A stretch of 64,000 nt of DNA from Melanocharis versteri (lineage: Eukaryota; Chordata; Aves; Passeriformes; Melanocharitidae), in NCBI GenBank assembly GCA_013397845.1, contig VZTG01001083.1, positions 1 to 64,000 of the forward strand, in the 5' to 3' direction. The notes beneath the pieces are model-generated. The model saw only the letters and a program-made list of their open reading frames with translations. It ran no database searches and was not told the origin of the DNA. Both the position numbers and the translations under genes were made by a program. This document shows positions 53,654 through 64,000 of the stretch, piece after piece (position 1 is the first letter of the stretch; every line of letters begins with the position of its first letter).

Positions 53654-53948
53654 CCACAGGAGACATCTCAGGAACTCCAGCAGTGTAGGGACCATCCAGA
53701 AATTTTGGCTCATTGTCATTGATGTCCTGAATCTTAATGACGAACTCAGACTCTGGCTCCACGGGTTTATTAGTCAGCCTATCTAGTGCTTGTGCTCGGA
53801 GCGTGTAGTAGGCCTGCTCTTCTCGATCCAGCCTCTTTGTAGCATGAATATCCCCCGTGTTCTCATCAATAATGAAAATGGAACTTGCCCCTTCGCCTGA
53901 CAAGATGTATTTGATGGAACCATCTCCTTTATCAACATCAGAGTGAAG
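53654..53948 (-). CDS. CDH19: CDH19 coding exon 3: EC1 and start of EC2
   Basis: This 295-bp exon begins after the acceptor TTTTTCACCAG with LHSDVDKGDG in frame 0 and ends PEMSPVG with donor GTAAGT, phase 1. It holds most of the adhesive EC1 repeat, including SGEGASSIFIIDENTGDI, the calcium-site LDRE, RAQAL in the place of the HAV motif of type I cadherins, PESEF, and the EC1-EC2 calcium linker DINDNEPKF. The length equals the usual size of this exon in type II cadherins. The strand-swapping tryptophans W2 and W4 would be encoded by exon 2, which is not in the window. Confidence 0.95.
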
Positions 53949-54454
53949 CTGGTGAAAAATTGATGAGAGATGAGATTAACTTACAAGAGAGTCAGTGGCA
54001 TGGAGATATGTAAAAATAATTCCTATGTTGAGCACTAGTACATGAAATTTTATTGTTCTTGGAAAGATAAGCTGAATGTTTATCACACGCAGCATGTGAA
54101 GGACCAACAGAATCTGTAAATTTTCTCCTTTAAGCAAGAGAACTGCATCCTTTCCTGCAAATAATCTCACTCTTCTCATGCCAGATTTTTACATAGGCAA
54201 ACACATGCACACATATGATCATAACCGTGACTTTATTCCTACCTGAATTTAACTACATTGCTCACTCACTGAAGGGTGAGACTTCAAGCAAATGTCAGTA
54301 TAAACTTAATGTCAGTGTGTGTTTGCTCCTGTGTGTATTTACAAATTTTCTCAGTGTTTACTGTGGAGAGCAGTAAAATATGTCAAATGTTCCTCAGGAG
54401 GGAAAGTAGCAGGGCAGGTACTGATCTCTTCACTCTCATGACCAATGACAGAAC

Positions 54455-54717
54455 TTAAGAGAACAGCATGAAGCTAAGCCAGGGGAGGTTTAGATTGGAT
54501 ACCAGGAAAGTTTTCCACCCAGGGAGTGGTTGGCCACTGGAACAAGCTCCCCGGGGAGGCAGTCACAGCTCCAGCCTGACAGGGTTCAAGAAGCATTTAG
54601 ACAATGCTCTCAGGCACATGGTGTGGCTCTTGTGGTTTCCTGTGCAGGGCCAGGGGTTGGACTTTATTATCTCGATGGTTCCCTTCCAGCTCAGCATATT
54701 CTATGATTCTGTAAAAT
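54455..54717 (+). mobile_element. CR1 LINE 3' end fragment (about 260 bp)
   Basis: Landmarks in order are AAGCCAGGGGAGGTTTAGAT, GGCCACTGGAACAAGCTCCC, GGGGTTGGACTTTATTATCT, GGTTCCCTTCCAGCTCAGCA and a terminal ATTCTATGATTCTGT. This is the non-coding 3' end of a CR1 element, of a different subfamily from the copy at 36 kb (it ends in the CAGCTCAG form). It sits in intron 2, antisense to CDH19. Confidence 0.88.
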
Positions 54718-57700
54718 GAGGTAAAAGGTACTGGTTGATAAATTGCTCACTACTATCTGATGGGCCTGTAACTTCAAGTCTTCACTTCCATATCTTGCTT
54801 TCCATTATCTAATTCCAGAAAAATGCAGACTCTGAGAAAGACCAAGGTGTCCTGGCACTTTTGGAATCACACAGCATTGAAAGCCGGGTGCAGTTTCCCT
54901 GGGACTGCTTGTAGCAGGCACACAAGAAATATACTTCTGTAGATCAAAATGTATCTTCCATTAGAAAGGCAAGATAGATTTACAGAAAGAAAATTGTTTT
55001 CCCATCACTCAAGCTATTTTAACTCACAGAGCAAGATTCCACAGGTTTTCTAGCTCTTTCATGTCCACCAAGTTTCATCTTCCTGTTACAGAACACAGAC
55101 TCAAACACCTCTTACATACTTCTCAAACTTGTATCAAGAATGTAATTGATCTGGATATCATGTTGTAGTAACATGCACATATGATATATTTAATGCTGTA
55201 CAAGTGAAAAGAATATCAGTAAAATTTAAAGTACTTTCTTACTTGTTAAAAGTGGATTAACTTGTAAATAGCTGAAGACAATGATAAATATGCTTGTATC
55301 TCATATCTTCTTTGTACCTATCCTAATTCCATGTGATCTTGAGTTTGGAGGTAAGTCCACTGTCATCATCATCATCACAGTTTCCATCACTTTTTTTTCT
55401 CTGTGTTAGGAGTATCACTGAGACAATATTCACTTCCAAAATACATGCAGAAAATTATTATCTTGGGCATGACTTAGCACAGCTGCAAAATCTTTTCCTA
55501 TTTCAGCAGGGAAGTATTCATGCTCAGTTTTGAATTTTTCAGCTGGATAAAAAGCTGCCTATTTCTTACACATTATTTCACTAACACTGTTTGGATATCA
55601 CATACTTATGCAATTACAGTGCACTCCTCTCTTTTAAGACAGAAATGGAATCTGGAGCTTTGGACTGGATTAGAAAAACAAAACTAGGGTATCTAAATCA
55701 GATTAGCAACATTATTTTGAAGTAATAATGGTTTATCTTATTCTGCTGATACCTAAATCCAGAAACACCTAAACAAGCCTGAGATTTCTTTAGTGGAGTT
55801 CCCCAAATATTTAAAGCCGCACTTCTCTGCGCATTCAGAAATAAACAATGCTGACACTGTGAGCAGGCCAAGGTAAAACGTATCTCACATTCAGGCTCTT
55901 TCAAGATCCAGAGCACTGCGTATTCCTCAGTCCCAATGGCTGGGGTTTGTTGAACAGACCATACCCCTGTTCAATTCACACATCTGGAAGCTGGGGCTCT
56001 CTATGCTTTTTCAAACTTGACTGGAAGAAGTATCCATCTTCCCCACAGAGGAGCAGAGGCCTGTGCTTGTGAAAATGTGTCTAACTTGTCTTTGATTTTA
56101 AGTTTTTTTTCTCTCCTCTTTTCTTTCTCTAATAGCTACTTCAGGGTACCTAAGTCTCCTGTGTGCTACAGAGGCCTGGGTGGGTGCCTACATATCCAGA
56201 ATCCTGCAGTCTAGACTGAAATGCTGAACACCACATGACACAAGAACTGAGGTTATGGGATACAAAAATTCCATGCCTTTGTCTTTCTTAAGTGATTCTG
56301 TTTTCTCCATACCCCGTATTCTAGCTGGTCTTTTTGTGGTGGCTGAGACTCTCACATTCTCCCTGTAAAGGCTGTTCCACCTTTTCTGACATACTTAAGG
56401 ACGTGCTGGATGAGAGAAAAGCAGAGGACACCAGCATAGTTCATCAGGCAGAGCAGTTTTCTGAATGTTAGAGATGTACAAGTAAATCTCTTCAAGCAGA
56501 GAAAGGAAAGATTCTGCATCTCAATTGCTGAGAGCAGCACAGTGCTGTGCCATGGGGATGGAGCTGAGCCCGTCAACACACTACAGTGGTCTCAAGCTGC
56601 AGGGCTGCACAGCCTACCTTTCACCTTGTATCTGCATCCAGCCCTATCCTGAATAACTAACCAGCACTGTTTTGTAAAAAAAAAAGAGACCTTCAGGGAG
56701 GAGGCCAGTAAATCCTTGAAGATGCACTGAGCAAGGCTTTCACATCCCAGGGAAAGTAGAAATTCTGTAGCTTCAGCATTTCCCATTTGCTCACTCAGTG
56801 GCTTGCTGATTAACAACACATTGTTCTTTCAGGAGTTCCACTTTGAGGTCCATAAATCTCCTCACAGATTACACTACAGTGGCTGGTGACCTGGAGTGAA
56901 ATGCTGAACAGAAGCCACTTTTTGGAACGATGCCTTGGTAAGAAAGCTGCTACCGCATGGATTAGAAAAGTGATTAGTGAGGACCTTTGTTATTCCAAGG
57001 TTAAGGCTCTGGAACTGCAAACTCCTTTGTATCGTTTATTAAAACTTTGTTCTACTAAGCATTTAAAAACTGTGCTGGCTCATGCTCAAATTAGTAATGT
57101 ACCATTCTCTACCTACTTAACCCCAGGAAGGTGATATAGCTCAAGATTTAGTTTATCTTTGGCACTACAGAACAATTAATTCAGCGTAAAGCACTCTAAA
57201 GAGCTTTTTTCAACACTTCTATATGCATTTTAGAGGAGATCTGAGATAACTTCGAAGTACAGAACAAGAGAACAATGCAAAAAAAAAAAGTACTTTGCTG
57301 AAAATATTGAGAATTTCGATGTAGTTTTCATGTCATCCATGTTCCAGTTTCACACAAAATAATTCTTCCATATAGTGATCTTCAAAGTCATTAATACAGG
57401 GGCGTCAATGCTTTGCAACTACAAACAAAATTTTTGAATGCCCTGTATCATATTCACAGCTCTTCTACTACCAAACATGACTGTAAACTACCTGTGGTTC
57501 CAGCTATTTAATTTAACATTGTAGGAAGTGAGAAGTACAACTTTCCATATAATGTTGGCTTTAGATAACAGTTTGTACATTTTTTGTTGTTTTCAGGTTT
57601 TCTTGTTTGATTTTGTTGTTGTTTTGGGGGGGTTTTGTCTCTTTTTTTAATAGAAGACATACATTAAGCACTAAGACCTGGGATTTTTATTTGTTCTTGT

Positions 57701-59575
57701 TATTAATTTGGCAACAATTATACAGAATTATATTAGTTCTCAGGACAGTCATACTTTACAGGAAGGTTCCAGAAAGCATCTATGGAGGTGCCATCTGCTA
57801 GCTTGTCTTTCACTCCTCTCACTTTCTACAGGGCCACTCTTGTAGGAGACAGAACTTCAGCTCAGTCTGTAGTTGCACATGGGGACTATGACTTTGGAAG
57901 TAGAGAGGCTCAAGACAAAGTCAATTTCAAATTCTTCTTTCAAGAGACATGGAGGATTCAAGGATTCACTGGGTAAATCTCATCTGGTTCCATTCTGGGT
58001 CATTCCAGGCAATTTTTCTTTCAGAATCAGTTTGTCATAGATATTGTAAATAAAACACTGTGTTTTCAGAAAGAGGAATGACAAGAGACAGCTGTGTGCT
58101 TCAAGTTAATTTCATCCATTGCCACCTCCACACAATGTCCGTGATGGTGACTGTCCAGTTCGCCTTGGCTATCAACTAGGCCTATTTTCAGTATAAGATT
58201 AATGATCCAATTCTTATATCCCGATCCTATAGCTTTTTTGTTACGTTCCACATACATTTAACATGAAGATTCTAAGAGTTCTGGGTTTGGGTGATCCCTG
58301 CATGTACAAGAGTACATGAGAACAGGAAAGGGAAGCAACCTTCCTCCAGAGAGAGGTGATGTATTTTTTACAAGGAGGATAACTTTTGATGTGCTAGGAA
58401 AGTTAGCAGACAGCAAACAGATCTAACAAAAAAAGCTACGTAAGCCTTGTTGAGGCAGAGGAACATGGCACATAAGTGCACTTTTTTTTGTTTTTTAGAA
58501 GATAATGTATTGACTGCCCTCTGTTGACTCTGAACTCAACCTAAAAAAGAGGGCACTTAATCTTTTTAGACTCTCAGTTTTAGAAAATACTTGTTTGAAT
58601 ATATGTGAGAGAAGGAAGCAGGCAGCCTCACTAAATAGCAAAGGTGTTATTACCCTAACTCTTTTAATAAACTTAATTTTGTTCTCATATTTTTTTCGCT
58701 CTACAGCAATATAGCTTAGTCTAGGGTCTCCCCTAATGCATTTATGTCTATGTGGACCTGGAGGGCCGTGATTCTTCTAGGGAAACCTAAATAAAACATT
58801 TCTTTCAAAATTCCTAGTACTCAATACTTTCTGGATATTGCCTATTTGTACGTTAAGATCTGAGCAACCAAAGATGACATCATTTTTTATGACTTACCAT
58901 TTAAGTATGCTAATATAGTATTTCCAATAGAGAAGGACACTTATTTTCCTCAGTAAGGAGAGATACTGCACTGCATTATTAAAAGCATATAGAGTACTAA
59001 AAGCAGCTTATCTGGCCACTACTGATCTCTTGTACGTCTGGGAGGTTTGCTCTTTTCTGATTTGTGGTTCAGGCTCCTTTAAAGCAGGTGCAATGTTCAT
59101 ATGCCTCTCTTCTCTGATTTCTCTTTCCTGAAGATCTGTCTTTGCTTTTGTTTCTCCCTATGCCAGCATGGTTAATGATTCATTGTAGAGTTTGTGGCTT
59201 ATTGGTGAAGAAGAAGATTGAAGGGAGAACATGAGGAGTTGATGTTTTTTTGACACTGGCAGAATGACAGAAGTAGTGGAGAGAAAGAGATATACAGGGC
59301 AAACATTAGATGCTTCAATACCATCTAGCTTCACAGCTCCCTGAGACCATGGAAAATGTGCCCTCCTTTGCAGGACAAGTGAAAAATTTTCTCAAGGAAG
59401 AGTTGCTTTGTCTGCACCCCTTCCTTTCTCTCTATGAAAGTAACTAGAAAGAGAGGAGAGGAAGTAAAACTGCTTCCTCCTCATGCCATGTGCATGCATC
59501 CATAGTGATACGGAACAGACACAACTGCAGCTTTATTCCTGCCTCCTCACAAACAGCAAGGACGCATTAGGAATC

Positions 59576-59596
59576 AAAAAAAAAAAAAAAAAAAAA
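59576..59596. repeat. A21 homopolymer
   Basis: Run of A in intron 2. No retroposed gene or SINE was recognised before it. Confidence 0.93.
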
Positions 59597-59999
59597 GAAC
59601 TCCAAGCCAGAAGCAATCTTCTCGTCCATTTTATAACCACAATTTAACTGAGAACAGACTGTGGGAAGAAGACACTCTTTTCTTCATGCCACCTTCTCCC
59701 CCTCCTCCTTTCTGGGAAAACTTAAAAAGGATATATAAAGATGAAACATGTAATTTCTAAAAGATAAAAGAAATCTGGTGATTTGAAAAAAAGACTCAAT
59801 TTGGCCATTTCTATTAAATTTTGGTCATCACAACAGCCAAAACTACTGTTGTTGGATTTTCTTGGAGTCAATATTTACTATGGTTACACATAAAAAGTTT
59901 TCAAATCTGCTTTCCCCTTAGATTATCACTGTTAGTATGTTAGTATGTGCTTTGTGATGACTCATAAAGTACTAAATATTATTAGGGGTTTTTTTCTCC

Positions 60000-60016
60000 T
60001 TTTTTTTTTTTTTTTT
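60000..60016. repeat. T17 homopolymer
   Basis: Run of T in intron 2. Confidence 0.9.
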
Positions 60017-62467
60017 AGTATAACACTTTATTTTTCAACTATCAGGATAATTAGGGTTCAGTGTTGGTGATTTGCAATTTCAATGTATATAATAACTATT
60101 ACTTAAAATTTCAACACATACAATGGAGTTAACATTTCAGTAAAATCTAATGTGCACACAAACCACATTTCTGCAATGTCTAAGGGATTCACAAACACTT
60201 AAGTTACTAATAGGATCATTGTTTTTAGAGGGGGCCATGAAACTATCACTCTTGTAAACTGAAACCATATTTCAGTATTAGCAGCCTAAGCCATCTTTTT
60301 AAATTTATCTTTCAGCCTCATTACAGAAGTCATGTGGGAAACAAAAAGATTCCTCAACATTTTATTGATGTCAGCAAAGGCCTGTGATTCATATAATTGA
60401 CTTCATACCTAGGCACCAGTGAAAGTATTATTCAGCGGGTAATGATTTTCTTATAAAAGTCTATTCTCCAAGAAATGTTGAGAAAGTGATAAAGGAGCTC
60501 CTGGAGGGCTTTTGTTTGCTTTTGGTTTTATTAATTTATGTAAAACTATAGTACAGGCCTCAGCTCAGAAGAAATATGCTGGTCTACATTCTGTGCTTTC
60601 AGCATAACAGATAAAACTGAGGACAAGAGATCAAGTCAATATAAATGGCTATACCCAAAACTCCAACACTTTTAATTACAGTTTGAACAGAAGGAATATG
60701 CTTGTAATGCTGCCAGAGTTCCCTTGTCTCAGCAGTGTTGTCAGCATTGCAGGGAACCAGCACAGACAACTGTGTCACTGTGGCACAATTTGCCATGTTG
60801 ATGTACTGGCAATTTCACGCACTGATTTGTTGCCTTCAGACTTGCTCTTTGTCAGGCAAGTGCAGAGTCATGTGGGAATACAACAAGGTCTCATACTGCA
60901 GACCACAGTATAACCACATTATATTTATCTAACACAAGCAGTTGGTGACAGAGTCACTAAAAATCTGGTCAGTCCAGACAAGACTTCTCTTCTGTGTTGA
61001 TTTAAAATATCCAAAATAGTATCTGGAGTGCTCAGAGCTGACCAAAGGCCGAAGAGTTTCTGAGACAATTGAGGTCCAGGACATTTCAGAGATCTCTTCA
61101 CATTCAGCACTGACCCTACAGGCTGCCTGAACTCAGACTGCCTCTGAATCATATTTTGTTTTGACAGGGGTAATACTAGAGCCCTATGAATGACCACAAG
61201 GCAGATATATATCTGCCCAGGATCACCGCAAATGCAGTGAGGTAATCAGAAGTCACCTATCAAATGAACATATTTCAGATTCAAGGTAAAACCAAGACAC
61301 ATCCCTTTGGGAGTATCAGTTGTCATCCCACAGATTGTCCTTAATAGTCCTCCTGCAGTCAAAATGTATGACATTTGGTGTAATTTGAACCTCCAAGACC
61401 TTCATATTCAACAGTATATAAAGCCAGTGAGAACAAAGCTCCATCTACAATCAAGGTATTCAGGCATTATTAAGAAAGGATAACATGGGGTAAAATAAAT
61501 AAGAATGTTTAACAGGCAAGGAAAAAATTAAGAAAAAAAAAAGGCGCCTATGCTGGAGCTGAAAAATAAAAGAAGAGGTTGTAATTTAAATTGCCATTGA
61601 TTTTAAAGTCTTGAAACCAGATGAGCAAACAAAATAAACATGACTAACGGGCAGGGAGAGTAGCATAACTGTCAGCTTACTTCAAATGAACTAGGCATTT
61701 TTCTTTAAAAAAACTAAATAATCCTTATTTCCCTGGTTAATGTTTTTGAACTCCTTCTTTTCTGTTACAGAATGCATGTTCCTGTACCTAAGAAATTAAA
61801 ATAGTAAGAATTTGTATTAATTTACTTATTTTCTCCCATCATCAAACTTGGAATAAGCAGTTAGGTTTTACTATTCCCTCCTTCCTCTGTGTTGTTTCCC
61901 CAATAATATGCTGAGAAAAATTGGTGGAAGAGTTTAGTGAAAGCCCTTATACAGCTCTTTTACGTCTAAGTGGTGGATCAGTGCTTCAGAAGTATAATAA
62001 TCTTACCACCTCAGCCGCATGAAGTGAAGTGAATATTTAATTTTGCCAACCTTTCGGAAACAGGGGTTAAACAGGAAAGAGAACAGCGAAACTTCTTTAT
62101 TTCCTTGATGGTTGTTGTTCAAACAAAATTCAAATTAGAAGTACTAAAACTCTAAAGCTTTCACTTCATAATATTTCAGCTAGTATCTAAGTAAGCCCTC
62201 AAGGCTTCTAGGTTGAAGACTAAGTTTAGCAGAAAAGTTCCCCTAGGAATAACTGATACTGTCATCTAAAGGTTAGTGAGTTGAATAATTAATAGAAAAT
62301 ACCGAAAACTTGATGAGATAAGAACATCCATGTCACATTTCTATGATATTTTTTCTCTTAATAATACTCAATTTTGTCTACAGTGTTCTCTCCTTGTTCT
62401 CTCCTATATTTATATACTGTAGCTTATTATATAGACAGTGATTGTATATCTATATATACATTTAAGT

Positions 62468-62508
62468 GCATGTATGTACACGTACACATGTGCACACACA
62501 CACACATG
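62468..62508. repeat. Alternating purine-pyrimidine stretch with a (CA)7 run
   Basis: Mixed TG/TA/CA steps lead into CACACACACACACA at 62493-62506. It is a small polymorphic-type simple repeat in intron 2. Confidence 0.85.
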
Positions 62509-64000
62509 AACTCTTCCTTTTTCTGTCCTCTTCGTTTCCAGTCTCTGCAGCTGCTGTACTCAAATCTGTGCCTTCTCCACTCCCCAGTTTTAATAAGAAC
62601 ACAAAATGCCCTGTGGCGACAGGGAATTGTGCAGCCAGCCCATTAAGTTTACTGCAGCTACAGGAGGAACTCAGAAGCAGCTGCTGCTGTGGATGGAGCT
62701 GAGTGGGCATATGTAGCTGGCTGAGTATTCTTGAGGAGTTTTAATGGGCCATCATCATGACATGTCACTCTCCAAAATGACTATTTGTCATTTGCATTCC
62801 TAAAAAGACAGTTTGGCAGCTTTGGGAGGTAAAAACCATCTGTATACTGTGCATCATCATGTACTAATTGCATAATATTTATTGGGGGTGGGGGGACAGC
62901 AATACTGTATTGTAGCACCACCAAGAGCCTATAGACAACATAACATGTTCATAACAGGAACAGGAAAAAAAAGAGACCTGCTTCAAGCTTTTCAGAAGTC
63001 AGTTTCCTAGAATGGAAACAAACCAGACTGTTTGCAAACAATATGCACACTGGAATTCTTATAGAGATTTTCAGTATTCAGCTTTGCGTGGGTTTTTGGT
63101 TTGGTTTGTTTTTTTCGGTGGTGATGGTGGTGCGGTTTGTTTTCTTCCCGGCACTACTCTCAGTCCATCAGTATTTATTCCCTGGAGTACTCATTCTGAA
63201 TATCTCAGTAACAAAACAGCATCGTTGACAAACCAACCCATAGAATGGATTTGCCATCTGACTTACTTTTTATACAAAAACTACTGTTTTTTTCTCAAAT
63301 AGATTTAATTTTTGATTAAAGAAACCAATGACTCAAACCTCATTTATACAAGTGCCTAAAACAATTAAATCATGTGAAAATACCACTACAGCGAAACTCT
63401 ATTTACAAATTCCTGGATGTTTATTCTCAATAGCTCTATTTTGGGTCTTACTTCATCTCCAGGAAAGGGCCTAAGTTGCCTTCCACACATGCCAACAGCA
63501 TTTCCACATGATCCACACCTATTCATAATGCACCACACAACTTGCTATTATATACTAAACAAACATATTTTCTGGTCCAGTGGTTTGATTTATTTTGTTG
63601 CCAAGAATCACTGAAGCTGTAAGACAAAATTCTCTTAAAGGCACTACACTCTCTTTCAGCAGTGTAATAAACTTGTTTTAAAGATGCTTTCTCCCTGCAT
63701 TCCCCACATATGGCTTCTATGAAAGTTTTCAGGCTTAGGAAAAGCAGCATGGCAAACAAATACCAAAGACATCATCATACTTCATAGAAGAATATCTCTG
63801 GGCTAGCAGATGTCCACGGGCTTGAAAAGTTTGTGCAGCTTGCAGAAACAGAACCTTCAAGAAACTTCACTCATTCTTCTTCTCAAATTACTTCCTCACT
63901 ATACATGAAACAATCTGTTTGCACAATATTAACACACGTACAGTGAAGAACTGTTTCTGGAGCACTTATTTTTCTTGAATGAAACATACACATAGATGCA

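Larger units (their letters stand above)
11494..53948 (-). other. CDH19: CDH19 gene, partial: coding exons 3-12 of a type II classical cadherin
   Basis: Ten exons on the minus strand join into one frame of 715 codons plus a TAG stop. The product is a single-pass calcium-dependent cell-adhesion protein: EC1 (most), EC2-EC5, a membrane helix and a catenin-binding tail. Family hallmarks seen are DxNDN/DxDEP linkers between EC repeats, LDRE motifs, paired cysteines in EC5, and the DEGGGEEDTEAFD and APPYDSLQTY blocks in the tail. Choice of CDH19 over its relatives CDH7 and CDH20 rests on recalled family sequences: a hydrophobic residue after QAKDM (QAKDMVGQ), the stretch STNTLTIRVCDCD, IMRDTKTRRD, and DPCAPPYDSLQTYAFEG. 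Cadherin-19 is known from neural crest and Schwann-cell lineages. Two N-glycosylation sequons are visible (HNIT in EC4, HNFT in EC5). The signal peptide, prodomain and the EC1 tryptophans are absent because exon 2 lies outside the window. Family assignment is essentially certain; the orthologue name is likely. Confidence 0.87.
53949..64000 (-). other. CDH19 intron 2 (partial)
   Basis: The acceptor TTTTTCACCAG of exon 3 closes this intron, which continues past the window end. I looked for exon 2 (signal peptide, prodomain, KRGWVWNQFF-type start of EC1) on the minus strand and did not find it, so this intron exceeds 10 kb. It contains the short CR1 fragment, two homopolymers and a CA repeat. 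Confidence 0.8.

Noticed and set aside
1..64000. CRISPR arrays, tRNA or rRNA genes, bacterial operons, phage or toxin systems
   Set aside because: None are visible; the window is vertebrate intronic and flanking DNA.
53949..64000. A signal-peptide exon of CDH19
   Set aside because: No minus-strand ORF with a start codon, hydrophobic leader and type II EC1 start was found, so exon 2 is placed outside the window.

Overview
The window is a stretch of vertebrate nuclear DNA, most likely avian. It is AT-rich, intron-dominated and carries a CR1 LINE 3' end with the usual ATTCTATG-type tail, plus LTR remnants of the kind common in bird genomes. The species cannot be told from the sequence. I found no bacterial, viral or otherwise undescribed genetic system; nearly all long ORFs are chance ORFs in introns.

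The only protein-coding gene I can support lies on the minus strand: ten consecutive coding exons (exons 3-12 in type II cadherin numbering) of a classical type II cadherin, best matched to cadherin-19 (CDH19). They run from about 53.9 kb down to the stop codon at 11.49 kb. Each exon has AG/GT borders. Exons 3-11 are 295, 120, 168, 188, 254, 137, 122, 118 and 252 bp, the standard type II cadherin pattern, and all ten join in one open frame of 715 residues. The exons encode EC1 (less its start), EC2-EC5, the transmembrane segment and the whole catenin-binding tail. The signal-peptide/prodomain exon and the 5' UTR lie beyond position 64000.

Layout: 1-11.49 kb is 3' flank and 3' UTR, with an LTR-like remnant near 2.87-3.29 kb. 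From 11.5 to 53.95 kb is the cadherin gene; intron 6 (11.5 kb) holds a roughly 1 kb CR1 copy, an LTR of about 585 bp and a long poly-A broken by an N; intron 7 holds a long purine (GGAGAA) tract and an apparent 1,404-bp tandem duplication that copies the 3' part of exon 7. From 53.95 to 64 kb is part of intron 2, with a short CR1 fragment.

The most notable observation is that duplication. The two copies meet exactly at a single N (29248) and differ at only two bases I noticed, which is what two overlapping contig ends left unmerged would look like. It is more likely an assembly artefact than biology, but it would corrupt automated gene models of exon 7.
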